Shown: positions 42,597 to 50,826 of the stretch, in pieces | Numbering within the stretch: position 1 is the stretch's first letter | Layout: every line of letters begins with the position of its first letter | Source: an uncultured Prevotellaceae bacterium | Lineage (GTDB): Bacteria; Bacteroidota; Bacteroidia; Bacteroidales; Bacteroidaceae | Assembly: GCA_900315075.1 (NCBI GenBank) | Contig: OMXV01000020.1 | Coordinates: 1 to 64,000 of the forward strand | Reading direction: 5' to 3' | DNA length: 64,000 nucleotides | Made by a program: the position numbers and the translations under genes | Notes under the pieces: generated by a model | Seen by the model: the letters and a program-made list of their open reading frames with translations, nothing else | The model's database searches: none | Told to the model about the DNA's origin: nothing

Positions 42597-42719
42597 AGAA
42601 AGGAAGGAAAAGATGCAAGAAAATCTGTTTATGAAAAAGAGTTCGTACGTATTGGTAGCTCCAAATCGAGCAGGAACTGCATATACGAAGTAGGGTCAAC
42701 AGGTCTCCGTCACACTAAA

Positions 42720-44108
42720 TCAATATGTCAGGAATTTCACATTCGAGAGTTGAAGCATAGCAGGGTCATCGACAGCCTTTTCGTTCGTGGTATAGAAGAA
42801 AATGCAGTCGACGAGTGATATATCGTGTATCATATTAATGTTACCACGAGCGACTATGGCCGTTCTTGCATCACGACAGATAACATTGCTGATATGGATA
42901 TCAGAGAATTCGGGAATGAAATCCACAGTGACACTATTTCCAGTATTTCCACTACTCCCCACAGGTTTATCTGTATATGAAGTTTCAAAAGCTACTGCCT
43001 CGGTTATAATGTCACTCATATAAATACGCGAGATATAAATGTTGCGTGTCTGTCCACCTCGTCCTGGACCGCTTTTGAAGCGTAACCCCTTATCAGTACC
43101 CGAAAAGGTATTGTCGCAAACCACGATATTAAACATACCACCAGAAAATTCAGAGCCAATGACGAACCCACCATGTGCATGATACACTGTATTGTTGACA
43201 ATGAGGATATTCTGGCATGGGCCATATTTTACACCTTCTTCCCCCACTCCACCTTTCAAGCAGATACCATCATCCCCAACATCCACCTTACATCTGGTCA
43301 CCAGTACCTCCTGACATTGCATCAGGTCGATACCATCACCGTTTTGTGCATTCCATGGACACCTTACTGTGACATCGTCGATAATGACATGCTTACAACG
43401 CTGAGGCACCAAGTGGAACTTAGGTGCATTTTGTATCGTCACGCCTTTGACCAGCACATTTTCACAGTCCGTAAACCGAATGAGATGTGTCCGCATCGTC
43501 TCCTGACGCTCGTAACTATCAGCCACATTGCCAAAATGTTTCAAATCAAAAGGATACCATAGTTTACCATCAGCAGTCACCGTGCCACCCATCTCTTGAA
43601 AAGCCTTCCACTCTTCATCACTTACTTTTCCTCGTTTTACAGCTCTCCACCATTCTCCGTTGCCGTCGATGGTTCCCTCACCTGTAATACTGATATTATG
43701 TCGCTTGCTTGCTGAAATACATGGCACCGCTTTGGCACCATCTTTGTCAGCGGGTAAGAAATCTTTTTTTTCGGGCGATGCCATTATCATAGCATTTCGC
43801 TCGAGATGCAAGTCGATATTATCTTTTAGAGATATCAAACCGACGACATAAATCCCTGCCGGAACATCTAAATGTCCTCCTCCTTTTTTCGACAAAGCAG
43901 AAATAGCTTTCTTAAAAGCCTCTGTATTGTTGGTAATGCCATCGCCCACCCCACCAAAATCTATGATAGAGACACGAGTATCAGGAATGGCTGGAGCCGT
44001 GGGTTCAACAAGTGCCACGGGCAGGTTTTGATACAACGATTGATAGTCACCAGCCCATATATGTGAGGTGGCGAATAATGATAAAATGGAAAGAAATAGG
44101 TATTTCAT
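42720..44108 (-). CDS. Glycoside hydrolase family 28 polygalacturonase-like enzyme
   Basis: A 462-residue secreted right-handed beta-helix (signal peptide 1-19). Catalytic pattern of GH28 is visible: NGDGIDL (Asp), VGDDGICLK (Asp pair), HGGFVIGSE (His) and GLRFKS (Arg/Lys). Acts on galacturonic-acid linkages of pectin in the periplasm or outside. Divergent from the GH2 gene, which suggests a small plant-polysaccharide locus, perhaps for rhamnogalacturonan; no SusCD pair is adjacent. Confidence 0.93.
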   Translation of the reverse strand: MKYLFLSILSLFATSHIWAGDYQSLYQNLPVALVEPTAPAIPDTRVSIIDFGGVGDGITNNTEAFKKAISALSKKGGGHLDVPAGIYVVGLISLKDNIDLHLERNAMIMASPEKKDFLPADKDGAKAVPCISASKRHNISITGEGTIDGNGEWWRAVKRGKVSDEEWKAFQEMGGTVTADGKLWYPFDLKHFGNVADSYERQETMRTHLIRFTDCENVLVKGVTIQNAPKFHLVPQRCKHVIIDDVTVRCPWNAQNGDGIDLMQCQEVLVTRCKVDVGDDGICLKGGVGEEGVKYGPCQNILIVNNTVYHAHGGFVIGSEFSGGMFNIVVCDNTFSGTDKGLRFKSGPGRGGQTRNIYISRIYMSDIITEAVAFETSYTDKPVGSSGNTGNSVTVDFIPEFSDIHISNVICRDARTAIVARGNINMIHDISLVDCIFFYTTNEKAVDDPAMLQLSNVKFLTY

Positions 44109-44123
44109 ACTGTTTTAAATAGT

Positions 44124-44240
44124 TAGAAGTTACTAGTTAGGAGTTAGGAGTTAGAAGTTAGAAGTTATAGGTGAGAAATTGCCACTACAAACATCTTGTC
44201 AACTCGTTTACTTGTCAACTTGACAACTCGTCAACTTATA
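44124..44240. repeat. Heptamer array plus TTGTCAACTCG repeat
   Basis: About 44124-44175 has at least seven 7-bp units (TTAGAAG, TTACTAG, TTAGGAG, TTAGGAG, TTAGAAG, TTAGAAG and a final variant) ending in TTGCCAC. About 44200-44240 repeats CTTGTCAACTCGT/ACTTGACAACTCG words that also occur at 53725-53757. Confidence 0.8.
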
Positions 44241-44254
44241 TGCAATATTCGGAT

Positions 44255-44305
44255 GCAAAAATAGTGAAATCTTTTTTATTTTCTAATAATAAATAGTATT
44301 TTTGC
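44255..44305. promoter_or_regulatory. Divergent promoters of the GH28 and GH2 genes
   Basis: On the minus strand TATTTTTGC at 44255-44263 faces the GH28 gene, and on the plus strand TATTTTTGC at 44297-44305 faces the GH2 gene. The boxes are about 35 bp apart, so their transcription could be controlled together. Confidence 0.6.
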
Positions 44306-44337
44306 ATTCAAAACTAATCAAACTACTAAAACAACCT

Positions 44338-47300
44338 ATGAAATTATCATTTAGATTCTTGTATGTTATCATCATGCTCTTCGTATCGTTGAACATTCAA
44401 GCCTTAGAACGTGTGAAGCAAAATTTCAACAGCAACTGGTTAATGCATGTTGGTGATGAAGGCACAGAAATGCTCTTTGATTATGATGATAGCCAATGGC
44501 AACATGTCACCTTGCCTTACGCCTTTAACGGTCATGAAGCTTTTGCACGAGATATCGTAGAGCTAACCGATACCATCTGTTGGTATAGGAAACACTTTAT
44601 CCTCAATAGTACCCAAACGACTAAAGTATATATCGAGTTTGAGGGTGTACGCCAAGGCGGACGCGTGTGGATAAATGGCATCTATGCCGGACTTTCGGAA
44701 AATGGTGTCATGGCTTTCGGTCTCGACATTAGCAAACTGGTACATGATGGGGAGAATGTGATAGCCGTACGAACCGATAACGACTGGAACTATCGTAGCG
44801 AGGAATACGATAGTCGATATCAATGGAACGACAAGAATTTCAATGCCAACTATGGAGGAATTCCAAAAAATGTTTATCTACATCAAACCGACCTACTTCA
44901 CCAGACGCTGCCCTTATATAGCAATCTCCGGACTACTGGTACCTACATCTATGCCCACGACATCAACGTCAATGATCGGTGTGCAATGATTCATGTAGAA
45001 TCGGAGGTAAGGAACGACGACCAAAAAGAACGTACGTTTACCTACTCGGCAGAAGTATATGATGCTGAAGGTAAGCAAGTGGCACTTATGGAAGGACAGC
45101 GTGTAACTTTACACCCTGGCGAAACACGCATTGTAAACATAGAGAAACAGGTCACAGGTCTCCATTTCTGGAGTTGGGGTTATGGGTATCTCTACACTGT
45201 AAAGACACTCTTGAAAGCCGAAGACGGCAGCAATATCGACCAAGTAGTCACCCGCACAGGATTCCGCAAGACAGCTTTCAGAGAGGGCAAGTTTGTCTTG
45301 AACGACCGTGTGCTGATGGTACATGGTTACGCCCAGCGTACAAGTAACGAATGGCCTGGCACGGGACTCTCCGTACCAGCATGGCTGAGCGACTATTCCA
45401 ACGGGCTGATGGTAGCATCGGGCGGTAACCTTGTCCGCTGGATGCATGTCACACCCTGGAAACAAGATATCGAGAGTTGTGACCGTGTAGGACTGATACA
45501 AGCGATGCCCGCCGGTGATGCCGAGAAAGATGTTGACGGCCCACGGTGGGAGCAACGTCTCGCCCTTATGCGTGATGCCATCATCTACAACCGCAACAAT
45601 CCTAGTATCATCTTCTATGAATGTGGCAACAAAGGTATCAGCTCCGAACACATGAGACAAATGAAAACCATCCGCGACCAATACGACCCCCATGGTGGTC
45701 GTGCCATTGGCAGCCGTGAGATGCTTGACATCGACGACGCCGAGTATGGTGGTGAAATGCTCTATATCAACAAAAGTAGCCACAAACCCCTCTGGGCAAT
45801 GGAATATTGTCGTGACGAGGGACTTCGCCGCTATTGGGACGAAAGCAGTTGGCCCTTTCACAAGGAAGGTGATGGACCACTCTATCGTGGCAACCCTGCC
45901 AATGACTACAATCACAATATGGACCAATTTGCCATAGAGATGGTACGTCGTTGGTATGACTATTGGCTCGAACGTCCCGGCACAGGACAGCGTATAAGCA
46001 GTGGCGGTGTAAAAATCGTCTTTTCTGACACCAACACACATCACCGAGGCGAATCCAATTACCGCACCAGTGGGGTCGTGGATGCCATGCGCATTCCCAA
46101 GGATGCTTTCTACGCTCATCAAGTGATGTGGAGTGGCTGGGTGGATGACGAGGAGCCACGTACCCACATCATTGGTCACTGGAATTACGACGAAGGCACA
46201 GTCAAACCCATCTATGTGGTGAGCAATGGTGATGAAGTAGAACTATTTGTAAACGGCAAGTCACAGGGCAAAGGCAAGCGCAGCTACAACTATCTCTATA
46301 CCTTTGAGAATGTGACATTTGAACCTGGGCAGATAGAAGCTGTCAGCTATCTAAATGGCAAGGAGAGAAGTCGTTCAAAAATAGAAACTGCTGGCACACC
46401 TCATCACCTTGTACTGTCGAAAATAGAAAATCCAGAAGGTATGCGTGCCGACGGTGCCGATATGGCATTGATACAAGTGGAAGTGGTAGATGCACAGAAT
46501 CGCCGCTGTCCATTAGACCATCGTACCATCGACTTCACCCTCTCTGGCGAAGGAACATGGATTGGCGGCATCGCCCATCGAGAAAATGCCACACGCAAGA
46601 ACACTCCTGCACATGGAGAAGATTTACTTGACAGTGCTGCCGACCAACCCATCACCGACAATTATGTAGGTGCGATGACACTGCCTGTAGAATGTGGTGT
46701 CAACCGTGTCTTGGTACGAAGTAACACGACCGCAGGTGAAATTCGCCTGACTGCCCACTGTGACTTAGGTAGTGCCTCCGTCGTCATCAACACACATGAA
46801 GTATCAGAAACCTCTTTGCCTGCATTGACACTCCCCTGCCATTTAGAACGAGGAGAGACACCTCTTTCGCCCTCCTATCTTTATGAGAGATCAGCAGTGA
46901 CTATCACCAGCATTAAGGCAGGCTGCAACGAGAACGAAGCATCTTTCACCCTTGATGACAATGAGGTGACAGAATGGCGAAGTGACGGTCAACGTGAGCA
47001 TGCATGGATAGAATACCAATTAGTTCAAAAGACTGCCGTCGGCGAAGTCGTGCTGAAATTGGCAGGCTGGCGTTCTAAATGCTATCCCATAGCTATCTAT
47101 GCCGGAAAGAAAAAAGTCTGGGAGGGCATTACCCCTGCCTCATTGGGTTATGTTCATATTGCCATTCCTAAACCAGTCAAGAACAAAACGTTGAGAATTG
47201 AAATGTTAGGCCCCGCAACCGACAGTTCCGCTTTTGGAGAAATCAAGGAGCTTGCTGGTGGTGTGGCCAATGAACTGGAACGTGCCCGCAGTGCCACGGG

Positions 47301-47340
47301 GAAAGTGGAACTGAGGATATTAGAAGCAGAATTATATTAG
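44338..47340 (+). CDS. Glycoside hydrolase family 2 protein
   Basis: Start at 44338 gives MKLSFRFLYV with a signal peptide (about 1-23); 12 further upstream codons would precede it. The 1000-residue enzyme has the GH2 sugar-binding jelly roll (about 25-200), an Ig-like domain, a TIM barrel (about 300-600) and extra beta domains. The nucleophile region LWAMEYCRDEG keeps Glu, but the acid/base region reads FYECGNKG instead of the usual NE (W-x-x-GNE). Either catalysis uses another Glu (the one in FYE) or the enzyme belongs to a subgroup with altered chemistry. Near GH28, so pectin side chains are likely substrates. Confidence 0.88.
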   Translation: MKLSFRFLYVIIMLFVSLNIQALERVKQNFNSNWLMHVGDEGTEMLFDYDDSQWQHVTLPYAFNGHEAFARDIVELTDTICWYRKHFILNSTQTTKVYIEFEGVRQGGRVWINGIYAGLSENGVMAFGLDISKLVHDGENVIAVRTDNDWNYRSEEYDSRYQWNDKNFNANYGGIPKNVYLHQTDLLHQTLPLYSNLRTTGTYIYAHDINVNDRCAMIHVESEVRNDDQKERTFTYSAEVYDAEGKQVALMEGQRVTLHPGETRIVNIEKQVTGLHFWSWGYGYLYTVKTLLKAEDGSNIDQVVTRTGFRKTAFREGKFVLNDRVLMVHGYAQRTSNEWPGTGLSVPAWLSDYSNGLMVASGGNLVRWMHVTPWKQDIESCDRVGLIQAMPAGDAEKDVDGPRWEQRLALMRDAIIYNRNNPSIIFYECGNKGISSEHMRQMKTIRDQYDPHGGRAIGSREMLDIDDAEYGGEMLYINKSSHKPLWAMEYCRDEGLRRYWDESSWPFHKEGDGPLYRGNPANDYNHNMDQFAIEMVRRWYDYWLERPGTGQRISSGGVKIVFSDTNTHHRGESNYRTSGVVDAMRIPKDAFYAHQVMWSGWVDDEEPRTHIIGHWNYDEGTVKPIYVVSNGDEVELFVNGKSQGKGKRSYNYLYTFENVTFEPGQIEAVSYLNGKERSRSKIETAGTPHHLVLSKIENPEGMRADGADMALIQVEVVDAQNRRCPLDHRTIDFTLSGEGTWIGGIAHRENATRKNTPAHGEDLLDSAADQPITDNYVGAMTLPVECGVNRVLVRSNTTAGEIRLTAHCDLGSASVVINTHEVSETSLPALTLPCHLERGETPLSPSYLYERSAVTITSIKAGCNENEASFTLDDNEVTEWRSDGQREHAWIEYQLVQKTAVGEVVLKLAGWRSKCYPIAIYAGKKKVWEGITPASLGYVHIAIPKPVKNKTLRIEMLGPATDSSAFGEIKELAGGVANELERARSATGKVELRILEAELY

Positions 47341-47342
47341 AG

Positions 47343-47437
47343 ATAAGAAGTGATAGGTGAGAGGTGAGAGGTAAGAGGTAAGAGATTACCCTTGAAGAAA
47401 CAAATCGATTCTCTCACCTCTTACCTCTAACTACTTA
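47343..47437. repeat. Inverted pair of heptamer arrays
   Basis: GTGAGAG/GTAAGAG units (about 47345-47384, ending in ATTACC) and their reverse CTCTCAC/CTCTTAC/CTCTAAC units (about 47412-47434) face each other between convergent genes and would pair into a long hairpin. It may serve as a bidirectional terminator. Confidence 0.7.
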
Positions 47438-47454
47438 GTTCCTACAAGAAAATA

Positions 47455-49929
47455 TTAATCCAGGAAATACACCCTTTTCACCCTGTTGCTGACCGAAGTA
47501 AACACTTCGTAAGGAATCGTATCGAGACTATCGGAGAGCACTGTGACCGGTAGATGTTCACCGAATATTTCCACTGTGTCACCCTCATGGCAGTCAATAT
47601 CAGTGACATCAATCATTGCCACATCCATGCAGATATTTCCCACGTATGGAGCCTTCTGTCCATTGACAAGGCAATAGCCTTTTCCGCGTCCCAATCCACG
47701 ATTGAGGCCGTCGGCATATCCTATGGGTATGGCAGCGATGACACTGTCGCGTGTGAGAACCCCTCTACGACTATAGCCTACAGTATCTTCCTTAGGCACA
47801 TGCCGTAGCTGTAATATAGTTGTCTTTAGCGTACTAACCGTGTTAAGAATTCGATTGTCACGACTACTCACGCCATAGAGTCCCAATCCCAGGCGGCACA
47901 TATCCATTTGCCGTTCAGGAAAATGCTCAATGCCCGCACTATTGTCCATGTGGCGCAGAATATGATGAGAGAATGCCTGTTGTAGACGCTCGCTTCCAAG
48001 GGTAAACCTCTGGAACTGTAATGCAGAGAACTCGTCGAAGCCATCGCTGTCGCTACCCACGAAATGAGAGAAAACAGAACGCGGTATAACTGCATTCTGA
48101 TGCTGAAGTCTATTGATAAGTTCATCCATATCATGCTGAGGGTCAAAACCGAGGCGATGCATTCCAGTATCAAGTTTGACGTGAACAGGATACTCTGTAA
48201 TTCCTTCCTTTTCCGCAGCATATATCAACGCATTGAGGATTCTGAAATTATACACCTCAGGCTCCAGTTCATAGTCGAAAAGCGTCTTAAAAGAAGACAT
48301 TTCCGGATTCATCACCATAATATTGCAAGTGATGCCATTTTTACGCAGGGTAGCTCCCTCATCGGCCACTGCCACCGCTAAGTAATCCACATGATGGTCT
48401 TGCAGCGTTTTGGCAATCTCAACAGCCCCTGCACCGTATGCATCTGCCTTCACCATGCAAACTATCTTTGTCTCAGGTTTGAGCATCGAGCGGTAGTAGT
48501 TGAGATTGGCCACCACAGCATTAAGGTTCACCTCCAGAATGGTCTCATGCACTTTTCTGACCATCAATTCCGTGAGACGGTCGAAAGCAAATTCACGGGC
48601 ACCTTTCAGCAACACAACTTCATTATGCAAAGATTTAAAAATCTCACTTTCAATAAATTCCTTACAATCATTAAAGAAATACTTCTCTGAGATTTTTATT
48701 TGATGAGCTTGCGAAGAAATCTCCTTTCCGATACCGATAAATTTCTCCACCCCTCTTTTCTCCACCAATGCCGATACTTCACCATACAAGACATCGGCCG
48801 GCAATCCACTCTGCTTGATGTCGCTGAGGATTAGTGTGCGCTTGCGACCTTTATGGTCTGGTCGGCGGGAGACGAAATCGAGAGCTATGTCAAGGGAATT
48901 GATATCAGAATTATACGAATCGTTGATGATAGTACAACCATTCTGACCCTCTTTTACTTCCAACCGCATGGCAACAGGTTCAAGTGTATGCATCAACGAC
49001 TCCAGCTGTTTTCTGGAAACGCCAAGGTATAGTGCCACAACGGCGCAGGTAATACAGTTGGCCAATGAAGCCTCATCGATAAACGGAATCACGAATTCTC
49101 CAAGTTCTCCTTTGTATGTGTATTCCACCATGGTGGTCGTAGATTGTTTGACGACATTGGTCACTTTCATAGACACATCTCGATTTTCACGTGTCCATGC
49201 CATTATTTCACCTGTGAAATTCATTTGTTCAACCTGGCGACGAATTACCTCATCATCGGCACAGAAAACCAATACTTTAGCATCATGGGCTAAGAAAAGT
49301 TTTTCTCGACACTTCTGTTCGATAGAAGCGAAATTCTCTTGATGCGCCGTACCGATATTTGTCATTACACAAATGGTGGGCTGAATAATATCCCGCAGAG
49401 CCTCCATCTCACCAGGTTGACTAATACCTGCCTCGATAAGTGCTACTTGTGTTTTATCATCAATGTGCCATATAGAAAGAGGTACGCCAATCTGCGAATT
49501 ATAGCTTCGTGGTGAACGTGCCACCGTCATGGATGGTGAGAGAATCTGGTTCAGCCATTCTTTCACGACTGTTTTTCCATTACTACCCGTGATACCTATA
49601 ACAGGTATGTCGAACTCATCACGATGCCGCTCAGCCAACCGTTGCAAGGCCACCAAAGTGTTCTCAACACGAAGGAAATTGGCATCGGCATATAACGTGT
49701 CATAATGTTTGGGAAGTTGTTCGACGACGAAGTTTCTCACACCTCTTTCATAAAGATCAGTTATATAACGATGACCATCATTACGTTTTGTGCGGAGCGC
49801 GAAAAAGAGTGTTGTCTCAGGAAAACACAGCGAACGGCTGTCGGTAAGTAGCCATTCTATATTATTATCGATATTTCCAAAACGACGCGCGCCAATCAAT
49901 GAGGCGACCTTTACGATGGGATAATTCAT
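47455..49929 (-). CDS. Bifunctional MurF ligase / alanine racemase
   Basis: An 824-residue fusion. Residues about 1-450 are UDP-MurNAc-tripeptide:D-Ala-D-Ala ligase (MurF) with the ATP loop GITGSNGKTVVKEWL near 118. Residues about 465-824 are alanine racemase with EVNLNAVVANLNYYRS and the PLP lysine in MVKADAYGAG. It links the supply of D-Ala to its use in peptidoglycan precursors. The MurF-Alr fusion is a known Bacteroidetes feature. It is a single gene, convergent with the GH2 gene. Confidence 0.95.
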   Translation of the reverse strand: MNYPIVKVASLIGARRFGNIDNNIEWLLTDSRSLCFPETTLFFALRTKRNDGHRYITDLYERGVRNFVVEQLPKHYDTLYADANFLRVENTLVALQRLAERHRDEFDIPVIGITGSNGKTVVKEWLNQILSPSMTVARSPRSYNSQIGVPLSIWHIDDKTQVALIEAGISQPGEMEALRDIIQPTICVMTNIGTAHQENFASIEQKCREKLFLAHDAKVLVFCADDEVIRRQVEQMNFTGEIMAWTRENRDVSMKVTNVVKQSTTTMVEYTYKGELGEFVIPFIDEASLANCITCAVVALYLGVSRKQLESLMHTLEPVAMRLEVKEGQNGCTIINDSYNSDINSLDIALDFVSRRPDHKGRKRTLILSDIKQSGLPADVLYGEVSALVEKRGVEKFIGIGKEISSQAHQIKISEKYFFNDCKEFIESEIFKSLHNEVVLLKGAREFAFDRLTELMVRKVHETILEVNLNAVVANLNYYRSMLKPETKIVCMVKADAYGAGAVEIAKTLQDHHVDYLAVAVADEGATLRKNGITCNIMVMNPEMSSFKTLFDYELEPEVYNFRILNALIYAAEKEGITEYPVHVKLDTGMHRLGFDPQHDMDELINRLQHQNAVIPRSVFSHFVGSDSDGFDEFSALQFQRFTLGSERLQQAFSHHILRHMDNSAGIEHFPERQMDMCRLGLGLYGVSSRDNRILNTVSTLKTTILQLRHVPKEDTVGYSRRGVLTRDSVIAAIPIGYADGLNRGLGRGKGYCLVNGQKAPYVGNICMDVAMIDVTDIDCHEGDTVEIFGEHLPVTVLSDSLDTIPYEVFTSVSNRVKRVYFLD

Positions 49930-49934
49930 TTTAT

Positions 49935-50005
49935 ATTGAAGATTGAAAATTGAAAATAAAAGAGTAGTTAAAGAGTAGTTAAAGGGGAGTTAAAGGGACA
50001 TTACA
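49935..50005. repeat. Spacer arrays between GSCFA and murF-alr genes
   Basis: 49935-49953 is a short ATTGAAR array and 49958-50004 an 11-bp-unit array (AGTAGTTAAAG) ending in GGGACATTAC. Confidence 0.75.
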
Positions 50006-50030
50006 TACAACTGAAGCTAAAAACTATAAG

Positions 50031-50825
50031 CTATCCACTATACCTCTTTTCTATTTCCTTTGCTTTTTTTTGTGTTAGTTTTATAAATTGTTTGTATTCT
50101 GGCGAATCTGGGTTGAAAGGCCGATGAGCCAATGCCTCCTTGACAGGTTTCCATTCACGGAGATACTGATGGGTGGCATCTGCAAAATAATGCTCCGCCA
50201 AACGCTCCCAAATATACTCCACTGCCTGATCTGAAGGGTGAATCATGTCGGCATTATAGTAGCGATAATCACGCAATTCATCGCAGACAATCTCATAGGC
50301 GGGAAAATAGGATACAATTTCAGGAAAGATTTGAGCCAATTTTTCTGTTGCCAATAAGAGTGTCGCTTTGGAGAGCTGACTGCCGTGGAAGCCATATTTG
50401 GCATAACGTATGGGACTGACTGTGAGGATAACCCTGAGATCATTACGCCTTTGCTGTAGTGTTTGGACCACTTTGGCGAGGTACTCCACACAACTGTCAA
50501 TCGACAGACATTCCTCGATAAAGAGTCGTTGCGGCTTTTTCTGGCAGTTATCAACGATTTCCCCTGTCTCACGCAACCGATAAACATGGTTTGTGCCCAA
50601 GGTGAGAAAAGCAACTCTTGGTGCTTCTTCTGTTCGCTCGACGGTATGCAAGATGCTCGCCGGGTTATACATTACGCCGTATGGATTAACCACAACAGGG
50701 AAGTTTTCTTGTTGAAACCGACGGCCTATACGGTCGGCAAAACAGGAACCGACGAAGAGCATTCTCTCGCGTGGGAGGATGTTGAAAGATGGTTTTTCGA
50801 TAGTAACAATCGTTCTGAAATCCAT
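50031..50825 (-). CDS. GSCFA-domain protein
   Basis: Start at 50825 (Met-10 of the longer frame) leaves 1 nt after the fkp stop, which fits better than the overlap. The 264-residue protein has the diagnostic FVGSCFADRIG motif (residues about 22-32) and VNPYGVMYNPASI and FLTLGTNHVYR. It belongs to an SGNH-hydrolase-like fold with catalytic Ser in GSCF; physiological role is not known. It is coupled to fkp on the same strand. Confidence 0.85.
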   Translation of the reverse strand: MDFRTIVTIEKPSFNILPRERMLFVGSCFADRIGRRFQQENFPVVVNPYGVMYNPASILHTVERTEEAPRVAFLTLGTNHVYRLRETGEIVDNCQKKPQRLFIEECLSIDSCVEYLAKVVQTLQQRRNDLRVILTVSPIRYAKYGFHGSQLSKATLLLATEKLAQIFPEIVSYFPAYEIVCDELRDYRYYNADMIHPSDQAVEYIWERLAEHYFADATHQYLREWKPVKEALAHRPFNPDSPEYKQFIKLTQKKAKEIEKRYSG

Positions 50826-50826
50826 T

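Noticed and set aside
45109-46179. A 356-codon open frame on the minus strand
   Set aside because: Antisense to the GH2 catalytic region; no family signature and no ribosome site.
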